Shown: in pieces, positions 39,401-46,375 of the stretch
Numbering within the stretch: position 1 is the stretch's first letter
How the letters are laid out: every line of letters begins with the position of its first letter
Source: Bacteroidales bacterium
Lineage (GTDB): Bacteria; Bacteroidota; Bacteroidia; Bacteroidales; UBA7960
Direction of reading: 5' to 3'
DNA length: 50,395 nucleotides
NCBI GenBank assembly: GCA_003559855.1
Contig: PWJZ01000090.1
Coordinates: 1 to 50,395 of the forward strand
Position numbers and translations under genes: made by a program
Notes under the pieces: model-generated
Told to the model about the DNA's origin: nothing
The model's database searches: none
The model's input: only the letters and a program-made list of their open reading frames with translations

Positions 39401-39645
39401 TAATAGACGGAGGTATAGTAACTATACCACGAGGTGGTTTTTATAACCTCGATGGAGAATGGGATGTGGAAGATATCGGAGTAGCTCCCGACATCAAAGT
39501 AGAAATGATACCTGAAAAAGTCATACGGGAGCATGACCCGCAACTTGAAAAAGCCGTCGAAGAAGCCCTTAGATTGCTTGAAGAAAAACCGGTTGAAATA
39601 TCGCCGGAACCCAAACCACCGGTGAGAGTAAAAAGGCCCGAATAA
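36421..39645 (+). CDS. Tricorn-like S41 family protease
   Basis: A 1074-residue exported protease. A signal peptide spans residues about 1-21. Residues about 25-540 are WD40-like beta-propeller blades with repeats such as 'HFSPDGKWIAF', 'AWSPDGKYIAWFSD' and 'VWSPDSKWIVYAK'. An acidic linker of Asp/Glu/Asn lies near 540-560. The second half has the tricorn core and PDZ domains ('VKVSEGDYILAVNGKEL') and the S41 domain with 'VIDERFNGGGSAADYM', Ser959 in 'NEAAGSGGDLLPYM', and 'LVGTTTWGGLIGIWDYPRLI'. His735 in 'LSMGHSFVGG' matches the tricorn His; the preceding residue is Gly rather than Ser. It likely degrades oligopeptides outside the cytoplasm, in keeping with the C69 peptidase nearby. Confidence 0.88.
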   Translation: MLKKTTLIVVLATLLVVNAFGSNNKFFRQPSTNGGQITFAYANNIWIVDREGGEARRLTTNSARELNPHFSPDGKWIAFTGQYDGNMSVYVIPSHGGEPRRLTWHPGADIVRGWTPDGKVLFTSGRESAPVGYPKFFKIGFNNGLPEPLPIPRGYRGSFSPDGNKFAYEMVSPTDEEWRNYRGGQNRPVWVLDMEDYSLKEIPDRKNVKNHYPVWIEQTIYFISDRDYAMNLYSYSMETGELKQLTFFSEFDIKYLNAGGGLLVFEYGGEIYIYDPEQGSYSKTDISVTCDFPWARTQWVKAENYINKGTLSPTGVRAVFEARGDIFTVPAEKGDWRNLTGSKGVREREPAWSPDGKYIAWFSDKEGEYHLMIGTQDGLKKPGKIELPEPTFNYTPMWSPDSEYLLYTDANLKLWLVNIESEKVTLIDQDRFIHPQRTMNPVWSPDSKWIVYAKRLKNQFHALKVYSLEDGKIYQITDGMSDAISPAWDAGGKYIYFLASTNFGLNTGWLDMSAFDRPVERAVYIMILDKDEPSPLLPESDEEKVNDDNEKDSNNNDEVKVKIDFENIAQRILALDIPARNYTNLKAAQEGVIFFTEQVQHQPGATLHRFDLDKRESKPFLSPVHFFDVSADGKKLLYRSRDQWGIVETSGSPDVGDGRLDLSDMVLRIDPRQEWKQIFDESWRFFRDYAYVENLHGADWDKIYQMYLPFADHIYHRDDLNYLLSLLGAELSMGHSFVGGGAMPEIDRINIGLLGCDFEIVNGHYRISKIYTGENWNPNLRAPLSAPGVKVSEGDYILAVNGKELTAPTNLYSFFENTVNKQTVITVNSRPTFEGSWNITVVPVSGEGGLRRLHWVEENRRKVYEMSDGKLAYVWLPNTAQAGYSYFNRYYFSQQHKQGAVIDERFNGGGSAADYMVDIMARELHGFFNNRIDQELPFTSPGAGIWGPKVMIINEAAGSGGDLLPYMFRKMNIGPLVGTTTWGGLIGIWDYPRLIDGGIVTIPRGGFYNLDGEWDVEDIGVAPDIKVEMIPEKVIREHDPQLEKAVEEALRLLEEKPVEISPEPKPPVRVKRPE

Positions 39646-40048
39646 AAACATTTTGAACACTGATCTCCCCTGTGGAATATATTTATTAAATTTCTAAATT
39701 GAAATTTAATAAATAACAAAAAACAATAATCAAAACTCTGCCGAGTGAAACGAGACTACGAACACATATAAAATTAAACATTATGTGAGTAAATAAATCC
39801 CAATTTTCAAAACAGGTATTAAAAACATATCATCTATGAAATGAAAAAAATTGAACCTATTGTTTTGAATTTAGTATTTGAATAATTGAAATTTATTTGT
39901 AATTTGCAATTTGTGATTTGTGATTTTTTTAATTCATTTATAATTCATTTTAGAATTTTAGGTATTAATAAAACATATAACATAAACCAAGTTATTATTA
40001 TTTCACAGGGTAAATCAGCGTTCTATTCTTCTAAAAAAACATCAAACA
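39646..40048. other. AT-rich intergenic region with a 15-bp hairpin
   Basis: No gene is seen. A perfect 15-bp AT stem (39680-39694 with 39701-39715, loop TAAATT) follows the tricorn-like gene by 35 bases; without a T-tract it is not a standard terminator but may stabilise or end the transcript. Near 39890-39935 there is a run of 'aatttg/gattt' words, a low-complexity repeat common between Bacteroidota genes. Confidence 0.45.
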
Positions 40049-40549
40049 ATGAACATTGCTGACAAAATAATCTCTGAACTCAAGCTTAAGCCACACGTTG
40101 AAGGCGGCTATTTTACCGAAACGTATAAGAGCCCTTACCTGGTTGATGGCAAATATATTAATGAAAACATCGAAGGAAAAAGGCCATTGTCTACATCTGT
40201 TTATTACCTTTTAAAATCAGGGCAGGTATCGAAGTTTCACAGGCTGAAATTTGATGAGCAATGGTTTTACCATAGCGGTTCAACTCTGCTTATTCATCTT
40301 ATTGACAAAGATGGAAAGCTTGAGAGTGTAAAGTTAGGGCCGGATGTTACTATAGGAGAAATTCCACAACTGCTTGTTAAAGCAGGTTTAGTTTTGGGTG
40401 CAGAAGTTGTTAAGAACAATTCGTTCTGCCTTGTAAGCTGTGTGGTAACCCCGGGGTTTGATTACAGGGACTTCACTCTTTTTGAATCAATAGAACTTAC
40501 TGATGAATTCCCTCAACACGAAAAATTGATCAGGAAACTCAACGGATAA
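40049..40549 (+). CDS. DUF985 cupin-family protein
   Basis: A 166-residue single-domain beta-barrel protein. Seen are 'KLKPHVEGGYFTETYKSP', 'STSVYYLLKSGQVSKFHRLK', 'EQWFYHSGSTLLIHLI' and 'FCLVSCVVTPGFDYRDFTLF', the DUF985/cupin_5 pattern with possible metal or ligand His residues in 'FHRLKFDEQWFYH'. Biochemical function is unknown; related proteins bind sugar- or nucleotide-like ligands. Its 3' end overlaps the convergent cas6 gene by 11 bases. Confidence 0.85.
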   Translation: MNIADKIISELKLKPHVEGGYFTETYKSPYLVDGKYINENIEGKRPLSTSVYYLLKSGQVSKFHRLKFDEQWFYHSGSTLLIHLIDKDGKLESVKLGPDVTIGEIPQLLVKAGLVLGAEVVKNNSFCLVSCVVTPGFDYRDFTLFESIELTDEFPQHEKLIRKLNG

Positions 40550-41333
40550 CACAACAGCCAAACCCCATATTATTAAATTCGCCAAAACCTGAATAATATC
40601 CCAGTTTTATTAACTCTTCAGGCGCTGTTATATTAAAATCAAATAAATAACCACGGACAGACACCGGCTTATGGTTTTCATCATTAACCTTAACTAAACG
40701 GGAAACCGGTTTTGTAATACACTTTAATTTAAGTTTTGAAAAGTTGCTGTTCATTGCAGAGTCAAAACCACTCTTGGCAGATTTCATTAATAAAGCATAT
40801 TTGGTCATTAAACTCTTGATAAAAAGCATCTCGTAATCCTTATCTTCAGGAGAAAGATATTTTGTATTTGTATTAAGACTTCCGCTTTCGGTTGTTATAA
40901 CCAATGGCGAAATCAGCCTGAAATCCATTGACTCAGAAAACTTAGGTTCCTGTTGCTGTTCAACTGTTATGATCTTTAAAGTGACTTTGTCCTTCTTATC
41001 ACCAAAACGTAATTCCTTTCCTGTAAACAGTTCAGTAATATTTTTGCTAACAGCGTCATCTGCCATGACAGACATAAGCATTTCCGCACTATCGTTTTCG
41101 GTAATGAGCCGATCGTCCTCCTGTATGAGATCTTTAACGTCGAGATTAGAAAAGCAGAAATAGTTGAATTTATGTTGTTCATCCAGAAAACCATCTTTCT
41201 CCAGCTTCTGTATCAGTTTTTTGTTATCAAAATGGATTATCTTGTTAATACATTCCGATAAATCGTATTGATAATTTGCCGGCATAACAAAGGGTGGTTC
41301 ACCCTGAAAAGCCAATTGAAATTTAAAACGCAT
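40539..41333 (-). CDS. cas6: Orphan Cas6-family CRISPR RNA endoribonuclease-like protein
   Basis: A 264-residue RAMP protein. The N-terminal ferredoxin-like start 'MRFKFQLAFQ', then 'MPANYQYDLSECINKII' and 'FNYFCFSNL', fit Cas6. The C-terminal glycine-rich loop is 'LGYYSGFGEFNNMGFGCCVI', close to the 'GYEVGFGEKNSLGFG' of Pyrococcus Cas6. Cas6 cuts CRISPR transcripts within the repeat. In an ungapped comparison from memory with Pyrococcus Cas6, Tyr31 falls on Asn30 and His46 on Glu45, so the usual general-acid/base pair seems absent; His34 and His54 are nearby alternatives. No other cas gene and no CRISPR array are in the window. Confidence 0.75.
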   Translation of the reverse strand: MRFKFQLAFQGEPPFVMPANYQYDLSECINKIIHFDNKKLIQKLEKDGFLDEQHKFNYFCFSNLDVKDLIQEDDRLITENDSAEMLMSVMADDAVSKNITELFTGKELRFGDKKDKVTLKIITVEQQQEPKFSESMDFRLISPLVITTESGSLNTNTKYLSPEDKDYEMLFIKSLMTKYALLMKSAKSGFDSAMNSNFSKLKLKCITKPVSRLVKVNDENHKPVSVRGYLFDFNITAPEELIKLGYYSGFGEFNNMGFGCCVIR

Positions 41334-42031
41334 CTTTTTCGATTATCGTTAAACAAATTATTTGTGCTAAAAACCTAATTGATATAAAACTATATGATAT
41401 AAGCAAAATCATTATAAAAGAAATGTAATATTAAGCAGGAAAGTATTTTTGCATAAACAGCCTGGCATGTTTCCGGACGAATCTAATATAAAATGCAAAT
41501 ACATAAAAAGTAACTTTAATAACTATTTAAATCCAAGCTAAACAATTATCAAGGTTTAAAGTTATACAAAATTACAATACAATTACAAAAAAAATAAGAG
41601 AAAAATAGTTTTATGAGGCTAAAGCCCCTGATTTTATACGTTTTAATAGCTTTTTGCCGCGCCAACCGTAAAGCTACGAGACCCTTCACTTCGCTATCGC
41701 TCCGTTCAGGGTGACATCTACAATGGTCAAGAAGAGGGAGCATGTGGGCGACGACGCCGCCCCCATACTCCCCTCTCTTTCATCCCCGGCAAAAGAGTCA
41801 TTTCGACCGGCAGGGAGACCACGAAGTAGCAGCGAAGCTAAATCCCGTTATAGAACAGAAAAACGTTTTTTAAATCACCACGCGAGCGATAAATGCGAAA
41901 AGTTCTTGGCAGTACGATAAACCGAAAATATCAGATCTAATAATGATAGTAAGGAAAACCTTTGAAACAATTCTTATTATTGAACTTAGCAGTTAGAAAA
42001 ATGATATTGTTTTAACCTGTTACTTTAGTTG
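41334..42031. other. Intergenic repeat island, no gene supported
   Basis: 41334-41600 is AT-rich without clear features and without any CRISPR-like spaced repeats. 41630-41890 is a locally GC-rich block with 'cttcactTCGCTatcgctcc' and 'gtcatttcgaccggcaggg' words. It resembles the widespread 'TCATTTCGACC...GGAGA' intergenic repeats of Bacteroidota, whose translations give spurious frames such as 'CHPERSDSEV' and 'FRPAGRPRSS'. These frames are not called as genes. Confidence 0.5.
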
Positions 42032-42247
42032 TCAAGCCTCAAAATAAAGCATTCCTGCTTCTGTGCGTGGCTCAGGTATATAAAGGTTTTCCTGCTTCAA
42101 ACCTTCAAGGTGAAACTTTATAGCCTTATAAATATTCTGTTCTGCCTTCTCTTTTGTGTCTCCTGTTGCAATACAACCCGGCAGATCAGGTACATATACG
42201 CTATATCCGGTTTTGGTTTTTTCAAATACAATCAGGTATTTTCTCAT
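42032..42247 (-). CDS. hicB: HicB-family antitoxin
   Basis: A 71-residue protein with the HicB partial-RNase-H fold: 'YLIVFEKTKTGYSVYVPDLP', 'GCIATGDTKEKAEQNIYKAI' and 'FHLEGLKQENLYIPEP'. It lacks a separate C-terminal DNA-binding domain, the short form common in Bacteroidota. Its start shares one base with the stop of the HicA gene (TAATG), so the two are co-translated. It neutralises HicA and probably represses the operon. Confidence 0.9.
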   Translation of the reverse strand: MRKYLIVFEKTKTGYSVYVPDLPGCIATGDTKEKAEQNIYKAIKFHLEGLKQENLYIPEPRTEAGMLYFEA

Positions 42248-42444
42248 TATTCTTTTGACTTTATTTGTGCTTGCTTCAATATACTATTTAATGTACCTTT
42301 TGCAACCTCATCTGACAATTTATGTCCCGAAATTGTTACAACACCCTTCTTTGTTTTATGTTTATATTGTCTATGGCTACTTCGCTGTCTTGATAAATAC
42401 CACCCATCAGTTTCTATTAACTTTATTATTTCTTTAACTTTCAT
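42247..42444 (-). CDS. hicA: HicA-family mRNA interferase toxin
   Basis: A 65-residue dsRBD-like toxin. The motif 'DGWYLSRQRSSHRQYKHKTK' contains the catalytic His (SSHRQY), and 'GVVTISGHKLSDEVAKGTL' with 'ILKQAQI' completes the fold. HicA cleaves mRNA and tmRNA. Toxin-first order with hicB downstream is standard. All expected residues are present, so this pair looks intact, in contrast to the ParE-type pair at the left edge. Confidence 0.92.
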   Translation of the reverse strand: MKVKEIIKLIETDGWYLSRQRSSHRQYKHKTKKGVVTISGHKLSDEVAKGTLNSILKQAQIKSKE

Positions 42445-42833
42445 TTATTTAAAATTAGCTCAAAGCTAATGACTTCAATAACGATTAGCATTATCACTGA
42501 TAATACAAAAATACAAAAAATACCTTTAGTATAAAACAAACTGAAAACGTTTAAGTATTTATTCCAGCCACAGAAGAAACTCACTCACCATTTTTCTACG
42601 TTAATCTTATAGCCGCATCAGCGGCGATATTATGGTAACGCTGCGATAACCGGTATACCAAATAACCGCATAGCGACAACATTATTTTTTTTATAGCCTG
42701 AAAGGCTTAAACAGCAGAGCCTTGGGCAACGCCCAGGGTTAAGAAACAACCCTAAATCCGACTCAGGCTGAAAGCCTGAAACAAAACCATGAATTGGTAG
42801 GGTAACAATTGATTTTAAAAGACTAATTTTCTT
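42445..42833. repeat. Repeat island with small stem-loops
   Basis: No gene is seen. Stem-loops AGCCT-GAA-AGGCT (42695-42707) and AGGCT-GAA-AGCCT (42765-42777) flank a GGGC-AAC-GCCC hairpin (42724-42734). The pattern resembles repeats found beside degenerate GIY-YIG or transposase genes in Bacteroidota. The block abuts the broken end of the GIY-YIG remnant, suggesting it took part in its truncation. Confidence 0.55.
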
Positions 42834-42992
42834 TCAGCCCTTCAAAGGACGTCTATCTTTTGTTGAAGGAACTAAACCTTTTCGGTGTTGTTCAAATCGT
42901 AAGTTTAAATTATGGGTATATCCAATGTAATGTTTTCTATCTTTTTCGCTTAATAAAACGTAAACAAAATATAAGCAATCCTGTATTTCCAT
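42834..42992 (-). pseudogene. Truncated GIY-YIG endonuclease
   Basis: A 52-codon frame starting with ATG at 42992 gives 'YFVYVLLSEKDRKHYIGYTH', 'NLNLRFEQHRKGLVPSTKD' and 'RRPLKG', then a stop at 42834-42836. This is the N-terminal half of the stand-alone GIY-YIG nuclease family (UvrC N-terminal-like), with the YVYVL and YIGYT motifs and the Arg of the first helix. Family members normally run 80-100 residues and continue after 'RRPLK' with a Tyr-Tyr-Glu strand and a C-terminal helix with Glu and Lys. These are absent and are replaced by repeat sequence. It probably is a relic. Confidence 0.7.
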
Positions 42993-43014
42993 AATTTAAA
43001 CTTATTCCATCGGG

Positions 43015-44355
43015 TCAATCCTTAATGCAGCGCACAGAGGTTCCGTTCGCCCGGGTGAGGCTGGTAATGATGACATTGGTACTGCTGAAGTACAGGTTGC
43101 GCGAATTGGTAACGCTAACCGTACTTGACCAATAGCGGCCGTGTGAGCCGACACCGTAGAGCGAACCATTACTGGTGATGCGGTTGCCTGCAACGGGCAA
43201 TTTAAGAGGCGAATCGAAAGCACCTGCAGCATTGTTGCTGCTCCAGCTTAGGCGTTCTTCTTCCCATTCTGCTTCAGTGGGCAGCCTGTAACCGGGTGGG
43301 CAAGGATTATTAATACCATTTACACCCTGCCATAAATCATCATTTTGGGGGCTGCGCCAATCCCAGGGAGAGCCCATGCCTATAATAAAATCCCCATGCC
43401 CGGGATCATCACTGTTGCTTAACGTTGTTGTTGTGCCCGATGTTCTTATCTGATGCCCGTCAGTGAGCCTGCCCCATTGGTATAAATCGCCATAGGATTC
43501 GGTATCCGTACTTGAAGTAGCAACTTGTGAAGCGCCTAAGTTGCGGTCCATCCATATTTTTCCAGTGATTGGGTTATATACATCACTCTCACCCATTCCT
43601 GGTTGAACTCCCCATGTTGGTATACCATTAATAAAGACTAAAATATTACCTTCATTTCCCGGTTCAACCGCTATCCATTCACTGCCATCCCAATAACGCA
43701 TTTCTCCGGCTGCGGTGCCTTCAGGCATATCTGACCAGCCGGGTGTCCAATTATGCAGACGGTATAAACCATCATGATCGCCCCAAGAGTATGCCTCATC
43801 CCAATTGCCTATGTCTGCGGTTTATATACCGGCAGCAGGACTCGCTTCAAACACAGGGTCGGTCTCTTCGATAAGGTAACCTTCTTCTGCATGATCACCC
43901 CATGAATACGCCTCATCCCAATTGGTAATGTCCGGGGTTTCTATACCGGCAGCAGGGCTCTCAAAAAATAGAGGGTCAATTTCATCAGCGGTTTTGGCAT
44001 GTAAAGCATAGGGTACACTCAAAAGTTGCGTTATACCCATTAAATTACCGTTTACACTTACCCGTAAAAAATAGTCATCAGCACTCCAATCAACAACTTC
44101 CAGTGACTGGATTGAGCCGATCTGAAGATTTACCAATCCGAATTCATTGGTTGCGGTATTGTGGGTTTCGGTGAAAACCTCCGTGCCGCCGGCACTGCCT
44201 TGCAAAATCTCAATCTTAACGGTTACATCCTGCGAAGCCTTAAGCTCTCCGGCATCTTTACGCAATACCGCCTGATAATTAAAGCTTTGAGGCGCTCGCC
44301 CCAAAATGCTTATGCTTATCAAAAATAATAATAAGCTTTTAATAACAGTTTTCAT
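43015..44355 (-). pseudogene. FISUMP-domain exported protein interrupted by one nonsense codon
   Basis: The same frame runs from ATG at 44355 to the stop at 43015-43017 (446 codons) with one internal TAA at 43822-43824. The N-terminal part has a signal peptide and the 'SFNYQAVLRKDAGELKASQD' domain often found in such proteins. Then come two tandem modules ending 'WDEAYSWGDH'. The C-terminal part is a FISUMP (Fibrobacter major paralogous) domain: 'ITGKIWMDRNLGASQVA', 'DLYQWGR', 'NPCPPGYRLPTEAEWEEE' and 'GSHGRYWSST'. In the first module 'PAAGIETPDI' uses GAA where the second has TAA ('PAAGI*TADI'), so one G-to-T change accounts for the stop. Surface location is inferred. Confidence 0.82.
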
Positions 44356-44412
44356 TTTTTTATAGTTTTAGTTTATTGAGACTACTCTAAAAAATGTTTT
44401 CCCGCAGATTCA

Positions 44413-44470
44413 CCCCGTTGGATAAATTTATAAAAAACGGGAATTTATAAAAAGCAAATATCCAACGGGG
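44413..44470. repeat. Inverted repeat of 'ccccgttggata'
   Basis: CCCCGTTGGATA (44413-44424) is repeated inverted as TATCCAACGGGG (44459-44470); a third partial copy CCCGTTGGAT lies at 44550-44559. It sits between the FISUMP gene and the tRNA genes, just after a 14-base word shared with the palindrome at 36249. It looks like a dispersed intergenic element. Confidence 0.65.
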
Positions 44471-44579
44471 GAAACAATATTTTTGGACTTTTTAGTGTGA
44501 ACTTAATTTTAAAACTTTTGATACACCCTCTTTGGCGTAGTGAGGATATCCCGTTGGATGTTTTCTAATGTATGGAAAT

Positions 44580-44614
44580 AAAAAAGAGTTGCAGTTTTTT
44601 AATTCTGCAACTCT
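44580..44614 (-). terminator. Rho-independent terminator after tRNA-Ile/tRNA-Ala
   Basis: On the minus strand a perfect 10-bp stem AGAGTTGCAG / CTGCAACTCT (44605-44614 with 44585-44594, 10-base loop) is followed by six T residues. It starts 13 bases after the 3' end of tRNA-Ala, so it fits as the terminator of the tRNA transcript. Confidence 0.85.
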
Positions 44615-44626
44615 TTGATTAACAAG

Positions 44627-44700
44627 TGGAGAATATCGGATTCGAACCGATGACCTCCTGCGTGCAAGGCAGGCGCTCTAGCCAGCTGAGCTAATTCCCC
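44627..44700 (-). tRNA. tRNA-Ala (anticodon TGC)
   Basis: A complete cloverleaf of 74 bases. Acceptor GGGGAAT pairs with ATTCTCC (one G-U), the D-arm contains AGCTCAGCTGGCTAGAGC, the anticodon stem CCTGC/GCAGG encloses loop CTTGCAC with anticodon TGC, and the T-arm has GGTTCGAATCC. CCA is not encoded. It lies 84 bases downstream of tRNA-Ile on the same strand and is followed by a terminator. Confidence 0.97.
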
Positions 44701-44784
44701 TTTATTTGAAAATCAGCCTGGCTCAACAATGAAATTCCTGCTACATAAACCGGACTATCAAGCCAGGCAATCTGATCTTATAAG

Positions 44785-44858
44785 TAGTCCCGAGCAGATT
44801 TGAACTGCTGACCTCTACATTATCAGTGTAGCGCTCTAACCAACTGAGCTACGGGACT
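44785..44858 (-). tRNA. tRNA-Ile (anticodon GAT)
   Basis: A complete cloverleaf of 74 bases. Acceptor AGTCCCG pairs with CGGGACT, the anticodon stem CTACA/TGTAG encloses loop CTGATAA with anticodon GAT, and the T-arm has AGTTCAAATCT. CCA is not encoded. tRNA-Ile(GAT) and tRNA-Ala(TGC) usually sit in the 16S-23S spacer; here they form a pair with no rRNA on either side. Confidence 0.97.
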
Positions 44859-45022
44859 ATAATATTTATATTTTTAAAAGAACCCTTTCAAACGATCATT
44901 TAAATGAAAATCCGCAAAACAGATCATATCCCTTTTTTGCGGATTGCAAAGGTAATAACTTTTTTTGAAATAATAATAAAAAAATTATATTAAAAACATC
45001 AAAAAAGATTTAACCCGTTTCT

Positions 45023-46186
45023 TTATTTCAAGGTTTCCTTTTTTTCACTATAAAAATCCCTGCTGTAACGGAAAAATTTATTGGCTTCTTCTGAGATTAT
45101 GGGTTTTTTATCAACAATAAGGGAAGCTATGTTTTTGCCTGCCCCGGGACCCAGCATTAATCCCTGTCCACACATTCCTACAGCAAGAAACAGCCCTTTG
45201 ACATCAGGAACAAAGTCAATAATGGGAACGCCATCAGGGGTCATAGGGTAGCATCCTCTCCATATTCTTCGTATTAGAAGGTTTTTAAGCCTTGGGATCA
45301 GATTTATCATGCGGTTAGCAATAATGGGCATAAATTCCGATTGGGATTCGCGATCTGTTCCGTAAAACAGTTCTTTTGGGGTATAGCAGAAAATAATCTG
45401 TCCTTCTTTGTTCTGACCGAAATAAAAATTAACCGTTTTGTTTTCCGGGCCTGGTCTTATATCAACTATAAGGGGAGCCAGGAATTGTTTTACGGGTGCG
45501 GAAATTCCCGCTTCATGTGTATCGGGTGTAACAGGTATATCTATATCCAGCAACCCTCCATGCTCTGCTGCATCTGCACCGGCTGCCAGTATAACCACTC
45601 CGGCAGAATACTTATCCTTATTAGTGATAACACCCGTAATCTGATCCCCCGTACGCTGATACCCTATTACTTTTTCTTTAAACCGGAATTCAGCCCCGTT
45701 TCGTTCTGCCTCACGCTGAAATCCAACAGGTGCCAACAAACCAGACACCTGGCCATCTTCAGGTGAATATGTCCCGCCCCTTAAGTTTTCCCTGTTTATT
45801 CCCGGAACAATCTCCGCCAGTTTTTCCGGGCCAATCCAATCAATGTTCAATCCAAACTTTTTCTGGGCAGGAAGCAATCCTTTAAGTACAGCTTCGTTTT
45901 TCTCGTCATATACAGGAAAACAGTAACCTCCCGGTTTCCAGCCCATATCAAAACCATACTCTTCCTTCCATGTTGAAAATATTTTTAAACTTTCAATACA
46001 GATTTGTATTTTCCCAGGATCCGAGTGTGTGGCACGAACACCTCCGATAGCAGCCTTATTATCCCCCTGCCCCGAGGCTGCACGCATTTCCAGAACAATA
46101 ACTTTCAATCCTTTTTGGGCAAGAAAACAGGCTGCCGGTGTTCCAACACTACCGGCACCAATTATTATTGCATCGTATGTTTTCAT
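45023..46186 (-). CDS. FAD-dependent amine/imino-acid oxidoreductase (DadA/HcnC-like)
   Basis: A 387-residue flavoprotein. The FAD-binding motif is 'DAIIIGAGSVGTPAACFLAQ' (from residue 5) ending in 'VIVLE'. 'GYCFPVYDEKNEAVL', 'GGTYSPEDGQVSGLLAPVGF' and 'GVVILAAGADA' follow, and the C-terminal 'MTPDGVPIIDFVPDVKGLFL' with 'GMCGQGLMLGPGAG' is the standard second FAD contact of the DAO/DadA family. Relatives oxidise glycine, sarcosine, D-amino acids, proline or hydroxyproline. The gene lies 189 bases downstream of the 1293-residue iron-sulfur flavoprotein on the same strand. That protein resembles HcnA+HcnB/SoxA, so this one likely is the substrate-oxidising subunit. The substrate cannot be told. 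Confidence 0.82.
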   Translation of the reverse strand: MKTYDAIIIGAGSVGTPAACFLAQKGLKVIVLEMRAASGQGDNKAAIGGVRATHSDPGKIQICIESLKIFSTWKEEYGFDMGWKPGGYCFPVYDEKNEAVLKGLLPAQKKFGLNIDWIGPEKLAEIVPGINRENLRGGTYSPEDGQVSGLLAPVGFQREAERNGAEFRFKEKVIGYQRTGDQITGVITNKDKYSAGVVILAAGADAAEHGGLLDIDIPVTPDTHEAGISAPVKQFLAPLIVDIRPGPENKTVNFYFGQNKEGQIIFCYTPKELFYGTDRESQSEFMPIIANRMINLIPRLKNLLIRRIWRGCYPMTPDGVPIIDFVPDVKGLFLAVGMCGQGLMLGPGAGKNIASLIVDKKPIISEEANKFFRYSRDFYSEKKETLK

Positions 46187-46273
46187 TTGTGTAAAATGTG
46201 CTTAAAGTTCTGATTTCTAACAATATATCACTAGTGTCCTGTTAAGCATTAATCTTGCCACTAAGATATTCAC

Positions 46274-46305
46274 CCTGTTGACTCATTATCTTAATTACAC
46301 AATCA
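46274..46305 (-). repeat. 32-bp dispersed repeat, copy 2
   Basis: Exact inverted copy of 4487-4518. It lies in the 189-base gap between the two flavoprotein genes and may explain why the gap is longer than expected within an operon. Confidence 0.8.
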
Positions 46306-46375
46306 CTTAATTACCTATCACCCGGCACTATTATTACTTTCTTCTATTCCCGTATGGACGCGACAGGCTGTGAGA

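Noticed and set aside
41630-41920. Short open frames with 'CHPERSDSEV' and 'FRPAGRPRSS' peptides
   Set aside because: These peptides recur as translations of intergenic repeats in many genomes; no start context or family supports a gene.
41334-42031. CRISPR array next to the Cas6 gene
   Set aside because: The stretch was read for regularly spaced direct repeats and none was found; the repeats present are irregular and palindromic.
812-43824. Reassigned TAA codon explaining the two in-frame stops
   Set aside because: Many clearly intact genes end in TAA at the family's normal C-terminus, so the standard code holds and the two stops are ordinary nonsense changes.
44627-44858. tRNA genes as an integration site for a genomic island at 40-44.5 kb
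   Set aside because: No integrase and no direct repeat of a tRNA 3' end was found at the other side of the accessory stretch.
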